A stretch of 10,922 nt of DNA from Bacteroidales bacterium (GTDB lineage Bacteria > Bacteroidota > Bacteroidia > Bacteroidales > Muribaculaceae): assembly GCA_004552725.1 (NCBI GenBank), contig SFNM01000062.1:1-10922 (forward strand), read 5' to 3'. The notes under the pieces are model-generated. The model worked only from the letters and a program-made list of their open reading frames with translations, did no database searches and was not told the DNA's origin. Shown here in pieces: positions 1 to 7,296 of the stretch (positions are counted from its first letter, which is position 1; each line of letters opens with the position of its first letter). Made by a program: the position numbers and the translations under genes.

Positions 1-64
1 AAACGATTTGATGTTGTGATAAATAATTTTTTGGTAAAAGGTGTGAGGATTGGCTTTTTTTTGC

Positions 65-72
65 TAAATTTG
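65..72 (+). promoter_or_regulatory. Candidate promoter P1 -7 box for the 597-aa gene
   Basis: TAAATTTG followed by C matches the Bacteroidota sigma-A -7 consensus TAnnTTTG exactly. The matching upstream element is weak: TGTG at 42-45, 19 bases away, differs from TTTG at one position. Transcription would begin near 78-80, giving a leader of about 60 bases to the ATG at 140. Confidence 0.4.
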
Positions 73-78
73 CAGTGA

Positions 79-111
79 TTTGGTGTTTTGCCGAATTATT
101 TAGTTAATTTG
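79..111 (+). promoter_or_regulatory. Candidate promoter P2 for the 597-aa gene
   Basis: A perfect TTTG (79-82) is followed after 21 bases by TTAATTTG (104-111), which differs from TAnnTTTG only in its second base. It overlaps the region downstream of P1, so only one of the two may be active. Transcription would start about 20 bases before the ATG, a leader length common in Bacteroidota. Confidence 0.33.
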
Positions 112-139
112 CTGTTTCACTACAGGTTTTTCACTTGAA

Positions 140-1933
140 ATGATGAATAAACTGCAACTATATATCTATATGTCGCGGCGTGGATTTAAGAGCGTGCGCT
201 GTATAAATCCGGCCGAGAATGTGCAATCGCAGATACCGCAATTGCGCGGAGCGCTTGAGTCGGTGGAATATAATGCTGCGGAGAAGTATTTATTCTACGC
301 TATTTCGTATACCGACGAGGGCGTTTTCTTCTCAATATTACGTACTATTCCACCTGAAGCGGGCGACCACCTCGCATCGTATATTTATATACCTAACGGG
401 CTGAAAATCACCTCCGCACAGTTGATGGATGTTGTAAATCGGGTGACGCGTGTGGTGTCAAGTCCATCGGTCACTACCGAGCAATTGGCTGATTTGCAGC
501 AGACATTCTCGCAGCAGTATCAATATGATGCTTCGGCACCCGCGATTGCCGCTTCGATGGGCAAGGACTGTGCTGTGGTGTACTATGGCGGCGACCGTGG
601 ATTGGCGCTTGCCGATTTCCTCTGCGACTACATCTTCCAACCGCAATTCCTTGGGTGGAAGGCCGTGGTGCTGATTGATGATGTGTTGCAAGTCGAAACA
701 TCGGCTCCGGTGCTTGATAATGTGGCTATTCGTCCAACGGTGGCATTGCTCCCGCCCGATGTGTCCGACACAAAATTCACTCCGCATATCTATCATCACC
801 CGTTCACCCGTGCGTTTCGGGCTGAATTGGGTGGCACAGTGAAAGTTCGCTGGCATCGCGGTGGCTTCGAAGAACAAATACAATCGTTTAAAGTGACGGG
901 TGAAGGTATGACCCTACCTACTCCTACCACCGACGAGAGCCGCAAGGCTATCACTCCTGCTTCGTTCCTAATCACTTCACAAGCCACCAAGCATAGGATT
1001 GCTGACGCGCATATACGTGTGAACGGAGTGGATATTGTTGATGCTCACCAGTTTACACAGAACGAATTAAAAAATGCATTGGTGGAGATAAATGCTGCCG
1101 GTTTTGCTCCTTTCCGGTCGCATCTTGACTTGGCTTCGACCACTCAGGCTCTAATCCAACTGCCCGAGCAGCGTCGCGTGTTCCGCTTTGAAATCGCGCT
1201 CCGCAGTTCGTCGATGGGCGCTCCGTTGCATTTTGATATCCCATCTAAATCCGATATCACCGAAAGCCCGATTGAGGGTTACGAGCCTACCGAGCCGATT
1301 CGCGAGGGCGTGACTCGTATCAACCGGTTGCAATATACTCCTCCGGTGGGTATTGCGCCTAAAACGCTGATTATATCCGTTGTTGTAGCGTTGGCTATTG
1401 GTTTCTTGGTGGGATTTTTGATGGGCGGAAGCAAAAGTTCCGGTGTGAAAGATCGCGCCCAGCAAGCGGTGGAGAATGCCCAAAAGATGACCTCCGGCGA
1501 GCAGCCAACGCAGCCGGCTGAGCAAGTCCAAGTGGTTGAGCCGACTCCTTCGCAACCGTCCCAACCTGCTCAAACCGGCGAGCAACCGGATGCGAAGCCG
1601 GCTGAACAGACCGCGGCTCAAACTAATACAGCCACAGTGACTTCTGATGCCATCGCTTACCTTGATAACAACAAGGTGTGGGCAAAGGCTGATTTGGACA
1701 AGTTCCCGGCTCTCAAAGGCCTTTTTGAAGATATTAACTCATACAATTTCAGTCGTTTGGTATCTCATTGGGGCCCGATGCTCAGCAAGTCGAAACGCTT
1801 CCAAGAAGTGGTCACCTCCGCTCAGAATTGTATAAATAAGAAGAAGTTCAAACCCGCATCCGGCGACACTTATTGCAAATCCGGCGACACGAAAATCACC
1901 GTTTATGCTTTCCGTTGCCGCATCGACCCCTAA
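140..1933 (+). CDS. Unrecognised 597-aa protein with single membrane segment and proline/glutamine-rich linker
   Basis: I do not recognise the family. The protein has three visible parts. A large N-terminal region (about 1-408) has no signal peptide and includes the segment GDHLASYIYIPNGL near residue 75. A hydrophobic stretch (about 409-431, TLIISVVVALAIGFLVGFLM) should be one transmembrane helix. After it, a low-complexity P/Q/E/T-rich linker (about 445-505) leads to a C-terminal domain of about 90 residues with cysteines 564, 579 and 593. The composition fits a cytoplasmic head and a tethered C-terminal domain that could lie in the periplasm, where the cysteines could form a disulfide; this topology is inference. 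ATGs at 140 and 143 are adjacent and a third is at 170; 140 is the longest choice. The GH31 gene follows after 39 bases with no terminator visible. Coding is well supported by length, codon texture and the promoters upstream. Confidence 0.85.
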   Translation: MMNKLQLYIYMSRRGFKSVRCINPAENVQSQIPQLRGALESVEYNAAEKYLFYAISYTDEGVFFSILRTIPPEAGDHLASYIYIPNGLKITSAQLMDVVNRVTRVVSSPSVTTEQLADLQQTFSQQYQYDASAPAIAASMGKDCAVVYYGGDRGLALADFLCDYIFQPQFLGWKAVVLIDDVLQVETSAPVLDNVAIRPTVALLPPDVSDTKFTPHIYHHPFTRAFRAELGGTVKVRWHRGGFEEQIQSFKVTGEGMTLPTPTTDESRKAITPASFLITSQATKHRIADAHIRVNGVDIVDAHQFTQNELKNALVEINAAGFAPFRSHLDLASTTQALIQLPEQRRVFRFEIALRSSSMGAPLHFDIPSKSDITESPIEGYEPTEPIREGVTRINRLQYTPPVGIAPKTLIISVVVALAIGFLVGFLMGGSKSSGVKDRAQQAVENAQKMTSGEQPTQPAEQVQVVEPTPSQPSQPAQTGEQPDAKPAEQTAAQTNTATVTSDAIAYLDNNKVWAKADLDKFPALKGLFEDINSYNFSRLVSHWGPMLSKSKRFQEVVTSAQNCINKKKFKPASGDTYCKSGDTKITVYAFRCRIDP

Positions 1934-1972
1934 TAATACTCAACACTTACTCACCTGATATCCAAAGAACCC

Positions 1973-4357
1973 ATGAAACAATTTGTAATACTCGCTGCCG
2001 CCGCATTGACTTGCTCTGTGATGAGCGCTCGCCTTGGTACGGCGGGCAGTATCTCCTCCACTACAGCCGACGGTCGCATTGTAACCGTGACGGCCATCAA
2101 CCCCAATGTGCTTAAAATTACTAATATAGCCGGCTTTGGCGAACAGCCGTTGTCTTCCGAGGCTATTGTGGCCGAGCGCGGTACATACGCTGCCGCAACG
2201 CAACAAATCGGCAAATTTATCACCACTTTGGTGACCGAAAGTGGTATAACCGCCACCGTTGATGATCGAACCGGCTTCCTCACCATCACATCCGGTGAGG
2301 GACGAGTAGTGACCGACTGCGGTGCACGTCCTGCAGAGAATGGCTTCCATACCATCAACCTCAACACCACCTCTCGCGGCTCTATCTACGGCGCCGGCGA
2401 GCGTGGCCATCGCCTAAATCTGCGTGGCGATACATTGGTGCAGTTCAATCGCCAAAACTATGGTTATACCGGTACAGATCATCGCATATCGCAGATGGGC
2501 ATCACAATGCCACTGTTCATTGCTTCCGATGGTTTCGCAATCGTGTTCGACGATTATGCTCGCTCGCGGATGATTGTCGACAACACAATTACTTATATTA
2601 CTGAAAATGAGCGCCCGGTGACTTATTATTATGTAGCCGGTGCCTCCACTATCGCTGATGTCACCGAGCAATTGTCCGCTATCACAGGCCGTCAAGAGTT
2701 GCCTCCTTTCTGGTCGCTCGGCTACATCACCTCGCGCTATGGCTATCGCACTCAAGATGAGACTATTGGAGTTATTGATACGCTCAAACGCGAAGGCTAT
2801 CCGGTTGATGGCATCGTGCTCGACCTCTATTGGTATGGCCGCGAACAAGATATGGGTCGCCTTGCCTGGGATCCCGACCAATGGCCCGAACCTGAGAAAA
2901 TGCTCCGCCAACTGCATAATCGCGGTGTGAATCTCGTGGCAATTTCACAACCATACGTTTTGCGCAACGGTCGCGCTATCGACAACTATAACGCACTCTC
3001 CGCTGACTCATTGCTACTTCTCGACTCTGCCGGCAACACTCAAGAAGTGAAAATCTGGGTGGGCGAAGGCGGTATGTTCGACGTGTCGAACCCTGCCACC
3101 AAGCAATGGCTGGCCAACCGCTACGAACAACTCACCAATATGGGAGTCGAAGGCTGGTGGGGCGACTTGGGTGAGCCTGAAGTGCATCCGTTGACCGGCC
3201 TTCATCACAATGGTATCGGAGCCGCTAATTATCACAACCAATATGGCAACGACTGGAGTCGTATTATCTTCGATATGTTCAAGGAGAAATTCCCTGAACG
3301 CCGTTTGATGACAATGATGCGCGGCGGCACCATAGGCTTGCAACGCTTCAATGTGTTCCCATGGTCGACCGACGTGTCGCGTTCATGGGGCGGCCTCGAG
3401 CCTCAAATCCGCATCATGATACAGTCGGGCCTCAGTGGCTTGGGCTATATGAGCCACGACGTGGGCGGTTTTGCCGTTGATCCGGCTGAACCGTTTATGC
3501 CCGAACTCTATGTGCGTTGGCTCCAACTTGGCTTGTTCTCGCCGATATTGCGTACTCACGCTCAGCAGTTTGCCGAGCCGTATAATTACCCCGAATACCA
3601 ACGCCAAATCCTGTCGCTCATCAAGCAGCGCTATCGCTGGCTACCTTACAACTACACTTTGGCGTGGGAAAATGCCTCGAAAGGCTATCCGTTGGTGCGT
3701 CCGCTGAATTTCACCGACCCGGTGAACACTTACGACAATGTTTCCGACCAATTCTTGTGGGGTAGCGAGGTAATGGTGGCTCCGGTGCTCACACCCGGTG
3801 CAACTTCGCGCAAAATTACCTTCCCACATGGCTTGTGGTTTGATTTCCTCGATGGTGACAAGGCTTATCAAGGTGGCCAAGTGGTTGATTATCCGGTCGA
3901 TATCCAATCGCTCCCGTTGTTTGTGCGTGCAGGCGCTTTCTTGCCGTTGGCCGACTATAAGATGGAGAACGTAGGCGACTACGACCCATCGCAACTCACC
4001 GTGCACTATTTCCCCGCTGAAGGTGTTGACTCACAATTCACACTCTTCGACGACGACCGCACATCCACAGGCACCCTCGCTCCAAATTGCCACCGCGAAA
4101 TCACTTTCATCGGTCGCAATGACGGTCGTACCATTGAGGTTCGTTCCGAAGGTGCTTACACAGGCGCACCACGCGAAATCGCTCTCACAATTGTGGTACA
4201 TCGCGCCGCAAATGCCGCCACATTCCGTGTGAACGGTCGCAATATGCGTCCCAAACTCGATGAAAGTGCCAACACATTGACCCTGCGCGTGAAATGGCCG
4301 GTAGACCGTGCTCTCGTTATCGAATCTAACAACCTCAAATTATGTTCTCAGGAATAG
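1973..4357 (+). CDS. Glycoside hydrolase family 31 (alpha-glucosidase/alpha-xylosidase-like), exported
   Basis: A 794-residue GH31 retaining alpha-glycosidase. The start MKQFVILAAAALTCSVMSA is a signal peptide, probably cleaved by signal peptidase I, so the enzyme should act in the periplasm or be surface-exposed. An N-terminal beta-sandwich region precedes the (beta/alpha)8 barrel, which contains LDLYWYG (283-289), the nucleophile motif WWGDLGEPE with Asp398, and HDVGGF with acid/base Asp496. RTHA (527-530) is another typical GH31 element. The C-terminal third holds the beta-sandwich domains, including a DUF5110-like region around LFDDDRTSTG. Exact substrate (maltose/isomaltose-type glucan, xyloside or other alpha-linkage) cannot be read from the motifs. 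No SusC/SusD pair is adjacent, so this is not a visible polysaccharide utilisation locus. The stop lies 16 bases inside ribE, in another frame, which implies a shared transcript. Confidence 0.93.
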   Translation: MKQFVILAAAALTCSVMSARLGTAGSISSTTADGRIVTVTAINPNVLKITNIAGFGEQPLSSEAIVAERGTYAAATQQIGKFITTLVTESGITATVDDRTGFLTITSGEGRVVTDCGARPAENGFHTINLNTTSRGSIYGAGERGHRLNLRGDTLVQFNRQNYGYTGTDHRISQMGITMPLFIASDGFAIVFDDYARSRMIVDNTITYITENERPVTYYYVAGASTIADVTEQLSAITGRQELPPFWSLGYITSRYGYRTQDETIGVIDTLKREGYPVDGIVLDLYWYGREQDMGRLAWDPDQWPEPEKMLRQLHNRGVNLVAISQPYVLRNGRAIDNYNALSADSLLLLDSAGNTQEVKIWVGEGGMFDVSNPATKQWLANRYEQLTNMGVEGWWGDLGEPEVHPLTGLHHNGIGAANYHNQYGNDWSRIIFDMFKEKFPERRLMTMMRGGTIGLQRFNVFPWSTDVSRSWGGLEPQIRIMIQSGLSGLGYMSHDVGGFAVDPAEPFMPELYVRWLQLGLFSPILRTHAQQFAEPYNYPEYQRQILSLIKQRYRWLPYNYTLAWENASKGYPLVRPLNFTDPVNTYDNVSDQFLWGSEVMVAPVLTPGATSRKITFPHGLWFDFLDGDKAYQGGQVVDYPVDIQSLPLFVRAGAFLPLADYKMENVGDYDPSQLTVHYFPAEGVDSQFTLFDDDRTSTGTLAPNCHREITFIGRNDGRTIEVRSEGAYTGAPREIALTIVVHRAANAATFRVNGRNMRPKLDESANTLTLRVKWPVDRALVIESNNLKLCSQE

Positions 4358-4947
4358 TAGAAGAAGCCGCCACTGTGGTGGCAGTGACTGCCGACGGGGG
4401 CAACGTGCGCTTGCGTGTGCGTTGCTCCTTTGCCGGCGAACTTACCATCGACCAATCGGTGGCTCACAATGGAGTGTGCCTCACAGTGGTTGAAATCAAT
4501 CCCGACGACTCCACCTACGATGTGGTGGCCATAGCCGAAACTTTGCAACGCTCGAATCTTGGCGACTTGCATCCCGGCGATTTGGTGAACCTCGAACGTT
4601 CGATGGTGATGAATGGTCGCTTGGATGGTCACATCGTGCAAGGCCATGTGGATTGCACCGCAGTATGCGACCAAATTGAAGATGTGGATGGCTCGCGCTA
4701 CTTCCGTTTTACATACGACATCCCCGCTGAAATGCGCCGTCGCGGTTATCTCACCGTTGAAAAGGGCTCAGTGACCGTGAACGGGGTGAGCCTCACTGTG
4801 TGTGACTCTACGCCTACATCGTTCCGTGTGGCTATCATTCCATATACAATGGAGCACACCAATTTCTGCCGCATCGCTGTGGGGACTCGCGTCAACCTCG
4901 AATTCGACATCCTAGGCAAGTACATTGCCGCCCTTCAGCAGGCTTAA
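4342..4947 (+). CDS. ribE: Riboflavin synthase (alpha chain)
   Basis: Catalyses the dismutation of two 6,7-dimethyl-8-ribityllumazine molecules to riboflavin and a pyrimidinedione, the last step of riboflavin synthesis, as a cytoplasmic homotrimer. The 201 residues are full length for the family and show its two tandem lumazine-binding barrels. The first begins MFSGIVEE and contains AHNGVCLTV (41-49, Cys46) and LERSM (85-89). The second contains GRLDGHIVQGHVD (92-104, His102), GSVTVNGVSLTV (142-153) and IPYTMEHTNF (166-175). The ATG lies inside the end of the GH31 gene (16-base overlap, different frame), suggesting translational coupling. No other rib gene and no FMN riboswitch is present here, so ribE is separated from its pathway partners. 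Confidence 0.97.
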   Translation: MFSGIVEEAATVVAVTADGGNVRLRVRCSFAGELTIDQSVAHNGVCLTVVEINPDDSTYDVVAIAETLQRSNLGDLHPGDLVNLERSMVMNGRLDGHIVQGHVDCTAVCDQIEDVDGSRYFRFTYDIPAEMRRRGYLTVEKGSVTVNGVSLTVCDSTPTSFRVAIIPYTMEHTNFCRIAVGTRVNLEFDILGKYIAALQQA

Positions 4948-4959
4948 CACCCGGTTGCT

Positions 4960-6390
4960 ATGACTCATGAAGAGTTCGCGCTCGAAATCCTGATGCATTT
5001 GCCTTTTCAGGCCAATGAACAACAAATGCAGGTGGCTCGGGCGCTTGCTCGCTTTTGTGCGCGCCCGGCAGAGGAGCAACGAACTACCGACCGTGTGTTT
5101 ATTCTCAACGGATATGCCGGCACGGGTAAAACATCGTTGGTTGGCGCGTTAGTCAAAGTGTTGGCCAACAATCATATACCTACTATGTTGCTGGCACCTA
5201 CCGGACGCGCGGCCAAGGTGTTTGCTGCATCGGCCGAGATGCCTGCCGCAACCATCCATCGCAAAATTTATCGCCACTCAATTAGCGGCTTGCCGGGCCC
5301 GGCTCTCCCTCGCGAGAATAAACTCGCCGGAGGCGTGTTTATCGTTGACGAAGCCTCGATGATACCGGCGGCTGATGGGCGCGGAAGCGACCTCCTTGGC
5401 GACCTTATCCAGTATGTGTATAGTGCGCAGAATTGCCGTCTGATTTTCTTAGGCGACACGGCGCAGTTGCCTCCGGTGGGTCAGACTGTGTCGCCGGCGA
5501 TGAATGTGGAAGTGATGCACTCGATGGGTCTGAAAGTGACTCGTGCAACGCTTACGGAGGTGGCCCGTCAGGGCGCTTTTTCCGGCATTTTGGCTTGTGC
5601 AACGCGTTTGCGACGGCTGATGACCGCCGTGCAGCATGGTTCGGAGGCGCGTATCATCTTGCCTGTAACTAAATACGATGATGTGTCGACCGTGGAGGCT
5701 GCGGAATTGCCCGATTTGCTCGATAATTTATATCGCCGCGACGGGGTGGACCAGACAGTCGTTATTACTCGCGCCAATTTCTCTGCTACCGAATGTAATC
5801 GCGGCATCCGCGCTCAGGTGCTTGACCGCGAGGAAGAACTGACGCGAGGCGACCGCTTGATTGTAGCCAAAAATAATTATTTTTGGACTCGAAAAATCAA
5901 AGGGTTCGACTTTGTGGCAAATGGAGAGATATTGCAAATTGCCGACGTGGGTCCCACTGAAGTGAAATATGGTTTACGATTTGCTACCGTTACTCTCAAT
6001 CCTGTCGACTGTCCGAATATCGAATTTACAGCCAAAATAATGCTCGACTGCCTCAGCGGTACCGCTCCGGCGCTCGATGGCGAGTCGATGCAACGACTAT
6101 ATCGCGGCATCTGCGCAGACCCCCAACTCCATCCGGTCGGTGCTACAGCCGAGAGCATATCCCAGGCTTTGCGTGCATCGGAGTATTGGAATGCGTTGCA
6201 AGTGAAGTATGCCTACGCACTCACCTGCCACAAGGCGCAGGGCGGTCAATGGGCCAATGTGATTGTAGACCTTAGTTACATTCCGCCCGAGGAGGGAAGT
6301 ATCGACTTTTTGCGCTGGCTCTACACGGCTATTACGCGCGCTTTCAAGCACTTATACCTGATTTCGCCGCCCGAAGCAGTGATTGAATAA
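4960..6390 (+). CDS. SF1 DNA helicase, RecD/Dda-like AAA family ATPase
   Basis: A 476-residue superfamily 1 helicase of the RecD/Dda/Pif1-like group, expected to unwind DNA with ATP in the cytoplasm. Visible motifs are Walker A GYAGTGKT (51-58, Lys57), Walker B IVDEAS (128-133, Asp130-Glu131), motif III LGDTAQLPPVG (164-174), the UvrD_C_2-type TCHKAQGGQW (422-431) and motif VI LYTAITRA with Arg460. The N-terminal stretch matches the usual NEQQMQVARAL Q-motif-like segment near residue 20. No nuclease domain and no RecB/RecC partners are present, so it is a free-standing helicase of the type widely found in Bacteroidota genomes, not RecBCD RecD. It starts 12 bases after ribE and is the last gene of the plus-strand cluster. 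A role in repair or replication-fork processing is inferred from family only. Confidence 0.92.
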   Translation: MTHEEFALEILMHLPFQANEQQMQVARALARFCARPAEEQRTTDRVFILNGYAGTGKTSLVGALVKVLANNHIPTMLLAPTGRAAKVFAASAEMPAATIHRKIYRHSISGLPGPALPRENKLAGGVFIVDEASMIPAADGRGSDLLGDLIQYVYSAQNCRLIFLGDTAQLPPVGQTVSPAMNVEVMHSMGLKVTRATLTEVARQGAFSGILACATRLRRLMTAVQHGSEARIILPVTKYDDVSTVEAAELPDLLDNLYRRDGVDQTVVITRANFSATECNRGIRAQVLDREEELTRGDRLIVAKNNYFWTRKIKGFDFVANGEILQIADVGPTEVKYGLRFATVTLNPVDCPNIEFTAKIMLDCLSGTAPALDGESMQRLYRGICADPQLHPVGATAESISQALRASEYWNALQVKYAYALTCHKAQGGQWANVIVDLSYIPPEEGSIDFLRWLYTAITRAFKHLYLISPPEAVIE

Positions 6391-6453
6391 AAATAGCAAT
6401 GCAGCTACCCTCGCGGGCGGCTGCATCATCTAACCTATGATTCACTTATTTGT
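6390..6453 (-). ncRNA. Possible short transcript ending at the hairpin
   Basis: On the minus strand a TATCTTTGC box at 6467-6459 would start transcription near 6453. The path then runs about 60 bases through the 6399-6426 hairpin into a T-rich stop, with no ORF of note. This promoter, short leader and terminator arrangement is what a small RNA gene, or an antisense guard on the helicase 3' end, would look like. The upstream -33 element is not convincing, so the call is speculative. Confidence 0.22.
6399..6426. terminator. Strong hairpin at the helicase 3' end, terminator-like on the minus strand
   Basis: ATGCAGC (6399-6405) pairs with GCTGCAT (6420-6426). A G·T wobble and one A/C mismatch then lead to CCC/GGG pairs around a TCGC loop. 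It lies 8 bases after the helicase stop. The plus strand has no T-tract after it, whereas the minus strand continues TGCTATTTTTATTC, the classic intrinsic terminator form. It could serve both directions. Confidence 0.6.
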
Positions 6454-6459
6454 AGTGCG

Positions 6460-6467
6460 CAAAGATA
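6460..6467 (-). promoter_or_regulatory. Candidate minus-strand -7 box TATCTTTG
   Basis: The plus strand reads GCAAAGATA, so the minus strand carries TATCTTTGC, an exact TAnnTTTG match with the commonly following C. No TTTG is found 19-21 bases upstream on the minus strand; the closest is TTTA at 6495-6492, 24 bases away. It points toward the helicase 3' end. Confidence 0.35.
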
Positions 6468-6591
6468 TAATAAAATTTTTAAACCCTTGTGTAAATTAAC
6501 CTATATTAATAAATAAATATATTCGTTAACACAATCAAACCGTTGTAAATTCTATAAATCTTGGATTGTTTATGTCCCGAAAGGCACCGGC
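6468..6591. other. AT-rich intergenic spacer
   Basis: This spacer is clearly richer in A and T than its surroundings, with runs such as ATTAATAAATAAATATATT near 6504. No ORF, RNA gene or transposon end was seen. A weak 6-bp stem (ACCGGC 6586-6591 with GCCGGT 6597-6602) spans its right border. Confidence 0.6.
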
Positions 6592-6855
6592 TCATTGCCG
6601 GTTGAGGGCGAATGTATTATTGCTTGAGGGTAATTTTGTAGCCAATTTTGGCGAATGCGTTGGCGTAGTCGTCGGGAGATGCTTTGCGGCGCCGTCGATG
6701 TTGACCACCATTTGGTGGCGGAAGTCTGTGTAGTAGTACTCGGCATTGAATTCGAGTTGCTTGTCGGCGATGGGGAGGTTGAGCGATGCGCTCAGGCCGT
6801 AGTTCCACGCTTCTTCCTGCTTCAAGTCGTGCCCAATGAGGAATAATTGCTTCAT
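6592..6855 (-). pseudogene. Remnant of a TonB-dependent outer-membrane receptor
   Basis: The minus-strand ORF of 87 codons begins MKQLFLIGHD and continues with LKQEEAWNYGLSASLNLPI and then FNAEYYYTDFRHQMVVNID. That run is typical of the C-terminal beta-barrel of Bacteroidota TonB-dependent receptors, where it normally sits several hundred residues into a protein of 700 or more. After VVNIDG the frame becomes low-quality (KHLPTTTPTHSPK). A second frame over the same bases gives SPDDYANAFAKIGYKITLKQ and a stop at 6617, which looks more like real protein. I read this as a receptor or receptor fragment joined to another 3' end with loss of frame. The first seven residues, MKQLFLI, resemble the start of a signal peptide, so the original start may survive. 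It is unlikely to make a functional receptor. Confidence 0.7.
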
Positions 6856-6872
6856 TTCTAAGAAATTTTGTG

Positions 6873-6880
6873 CAAAGGTA
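6873..6880 (-). promoter_or_regulatory. Candidate -7 box for the receptor remnant
   Basis: The minus strand reads TACCTTTGC, an exact TAnnTTTG match followed by C, 17 bases upstream of the ATG at 6855. No good TTTG lies 19-21 bases further upstream. It suggests the remnant keeps the original promoter and start region of the lost gene. Confidence 0.38.
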
Positions 6881-6916
6881 GAAAATTTCTTGATAACTGT
6901 CTTTACGTTCGTCCGG

Positions 6917-7285
6917 CTATTTTGTTGGCGGCATACTTACTATCCAATAGCTGGATTTATTGCTCCCTTGGCGCACAATAATTCCGCTTGCTTTCAAGTT
7001 TGCGAGGATTTTCTTCACGCCGCTATCGGAGAGTCCCAACTGCAATGCGATTTCACCGCGTGTCAAGCGCGGGTTGTTGGCGAGCAATTGCAGCACCGCC
7101 ATCTCCGATTTATTGGGCACTTTATTGGGCACTTTATTGGGCACTTTTTCATCAGCAACCATCTGCAGTGTGTTCAGCAGTTCTCCGAGCATAAAATCGA
7201 TAAAGGGTCCGGATTGGGATTGCCGCGACGACTCGGCGATCATATTGATGGCATTTGCTGATATGGTGAACGGAGGTGCTTCCAT
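6917..7285 (-). pseudogene. Fic family protein with the catalytic core deleted (122 aa)
   Basis: The real ORF starts at the ATG at 7285; the open frame further upstream is a shadow of murI. Residues 2-18 (EAPPFTISANAINMIAE) look like the N-terminal Fic_N segment. Residues 27-40 (PFIDFMLGELLNTL) look like the helix that follows the Fic catalytic domain. Residues 48-59 are VPNK repeated three times, and 60-122 form a winged helix (TRGEIALQLGLSDSGVKKI, then a wing around GSNKSSYWIV). The HxFx(D/E)GN(G/K)R AMP-transfer motif and roughly 200 or more residues around it are absent, yet the join is in frame. It lies 11 bases after murI and may be read from the same transcript. It could be a dead gene, or a small DNA-binding protein left by the deletion. 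Family assignment rests on remembered sequence texture. Confidence 0.65.
7110..7145 (-). repeat. Three perfect 12-base tandem repeats encoding VPNK
   Basis: The plus-strand unit TTATTGGGCACT occurs three times without a mismatch (7110-7121, 7122-7133, 7134-7145). On the minus strand it encodes VPNKVPNKVPNK. The unit is a multiple of three, so copy-number change by slippage would alter linker length without breaking the frame. Confidence 0.97.
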
Positions 7286-7296
7286 CTTGTCGTTGG

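Noticed and set aside
458..883. A 141-codon minus-strand open frame near the left edge
   Set aside because: Composition is typical of an antisense shadow and it overlaps the plus-strand coding gene throughout.
1151..1621. A 156-codon minus-strand open frame inside the 597-residue gene
   Set aside because: It is Arg/Leu/His-rich and opposite a strongly coding frame with linker repeats; no promoter or family resemblance.
1986..2014. A lipobox in the GH31 signal sequence (AALTC)
   Set aside because: Thr directly before Cys does not fit the usual Gly/Ala/Ser, and a normal signal peptidase I site follows near residue 19.
6586..6602. Terminator hairpin for the receptor remnant (ACCGGC/GCCGGT)
   Set aside because: The stem has only six pairs and no T-tract follows on either strand.
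7110..7145. CRISPR-like direct repeats
   Set aside because: The three 12-base units are contiguous, have no spacers and encode VPNK in frame.
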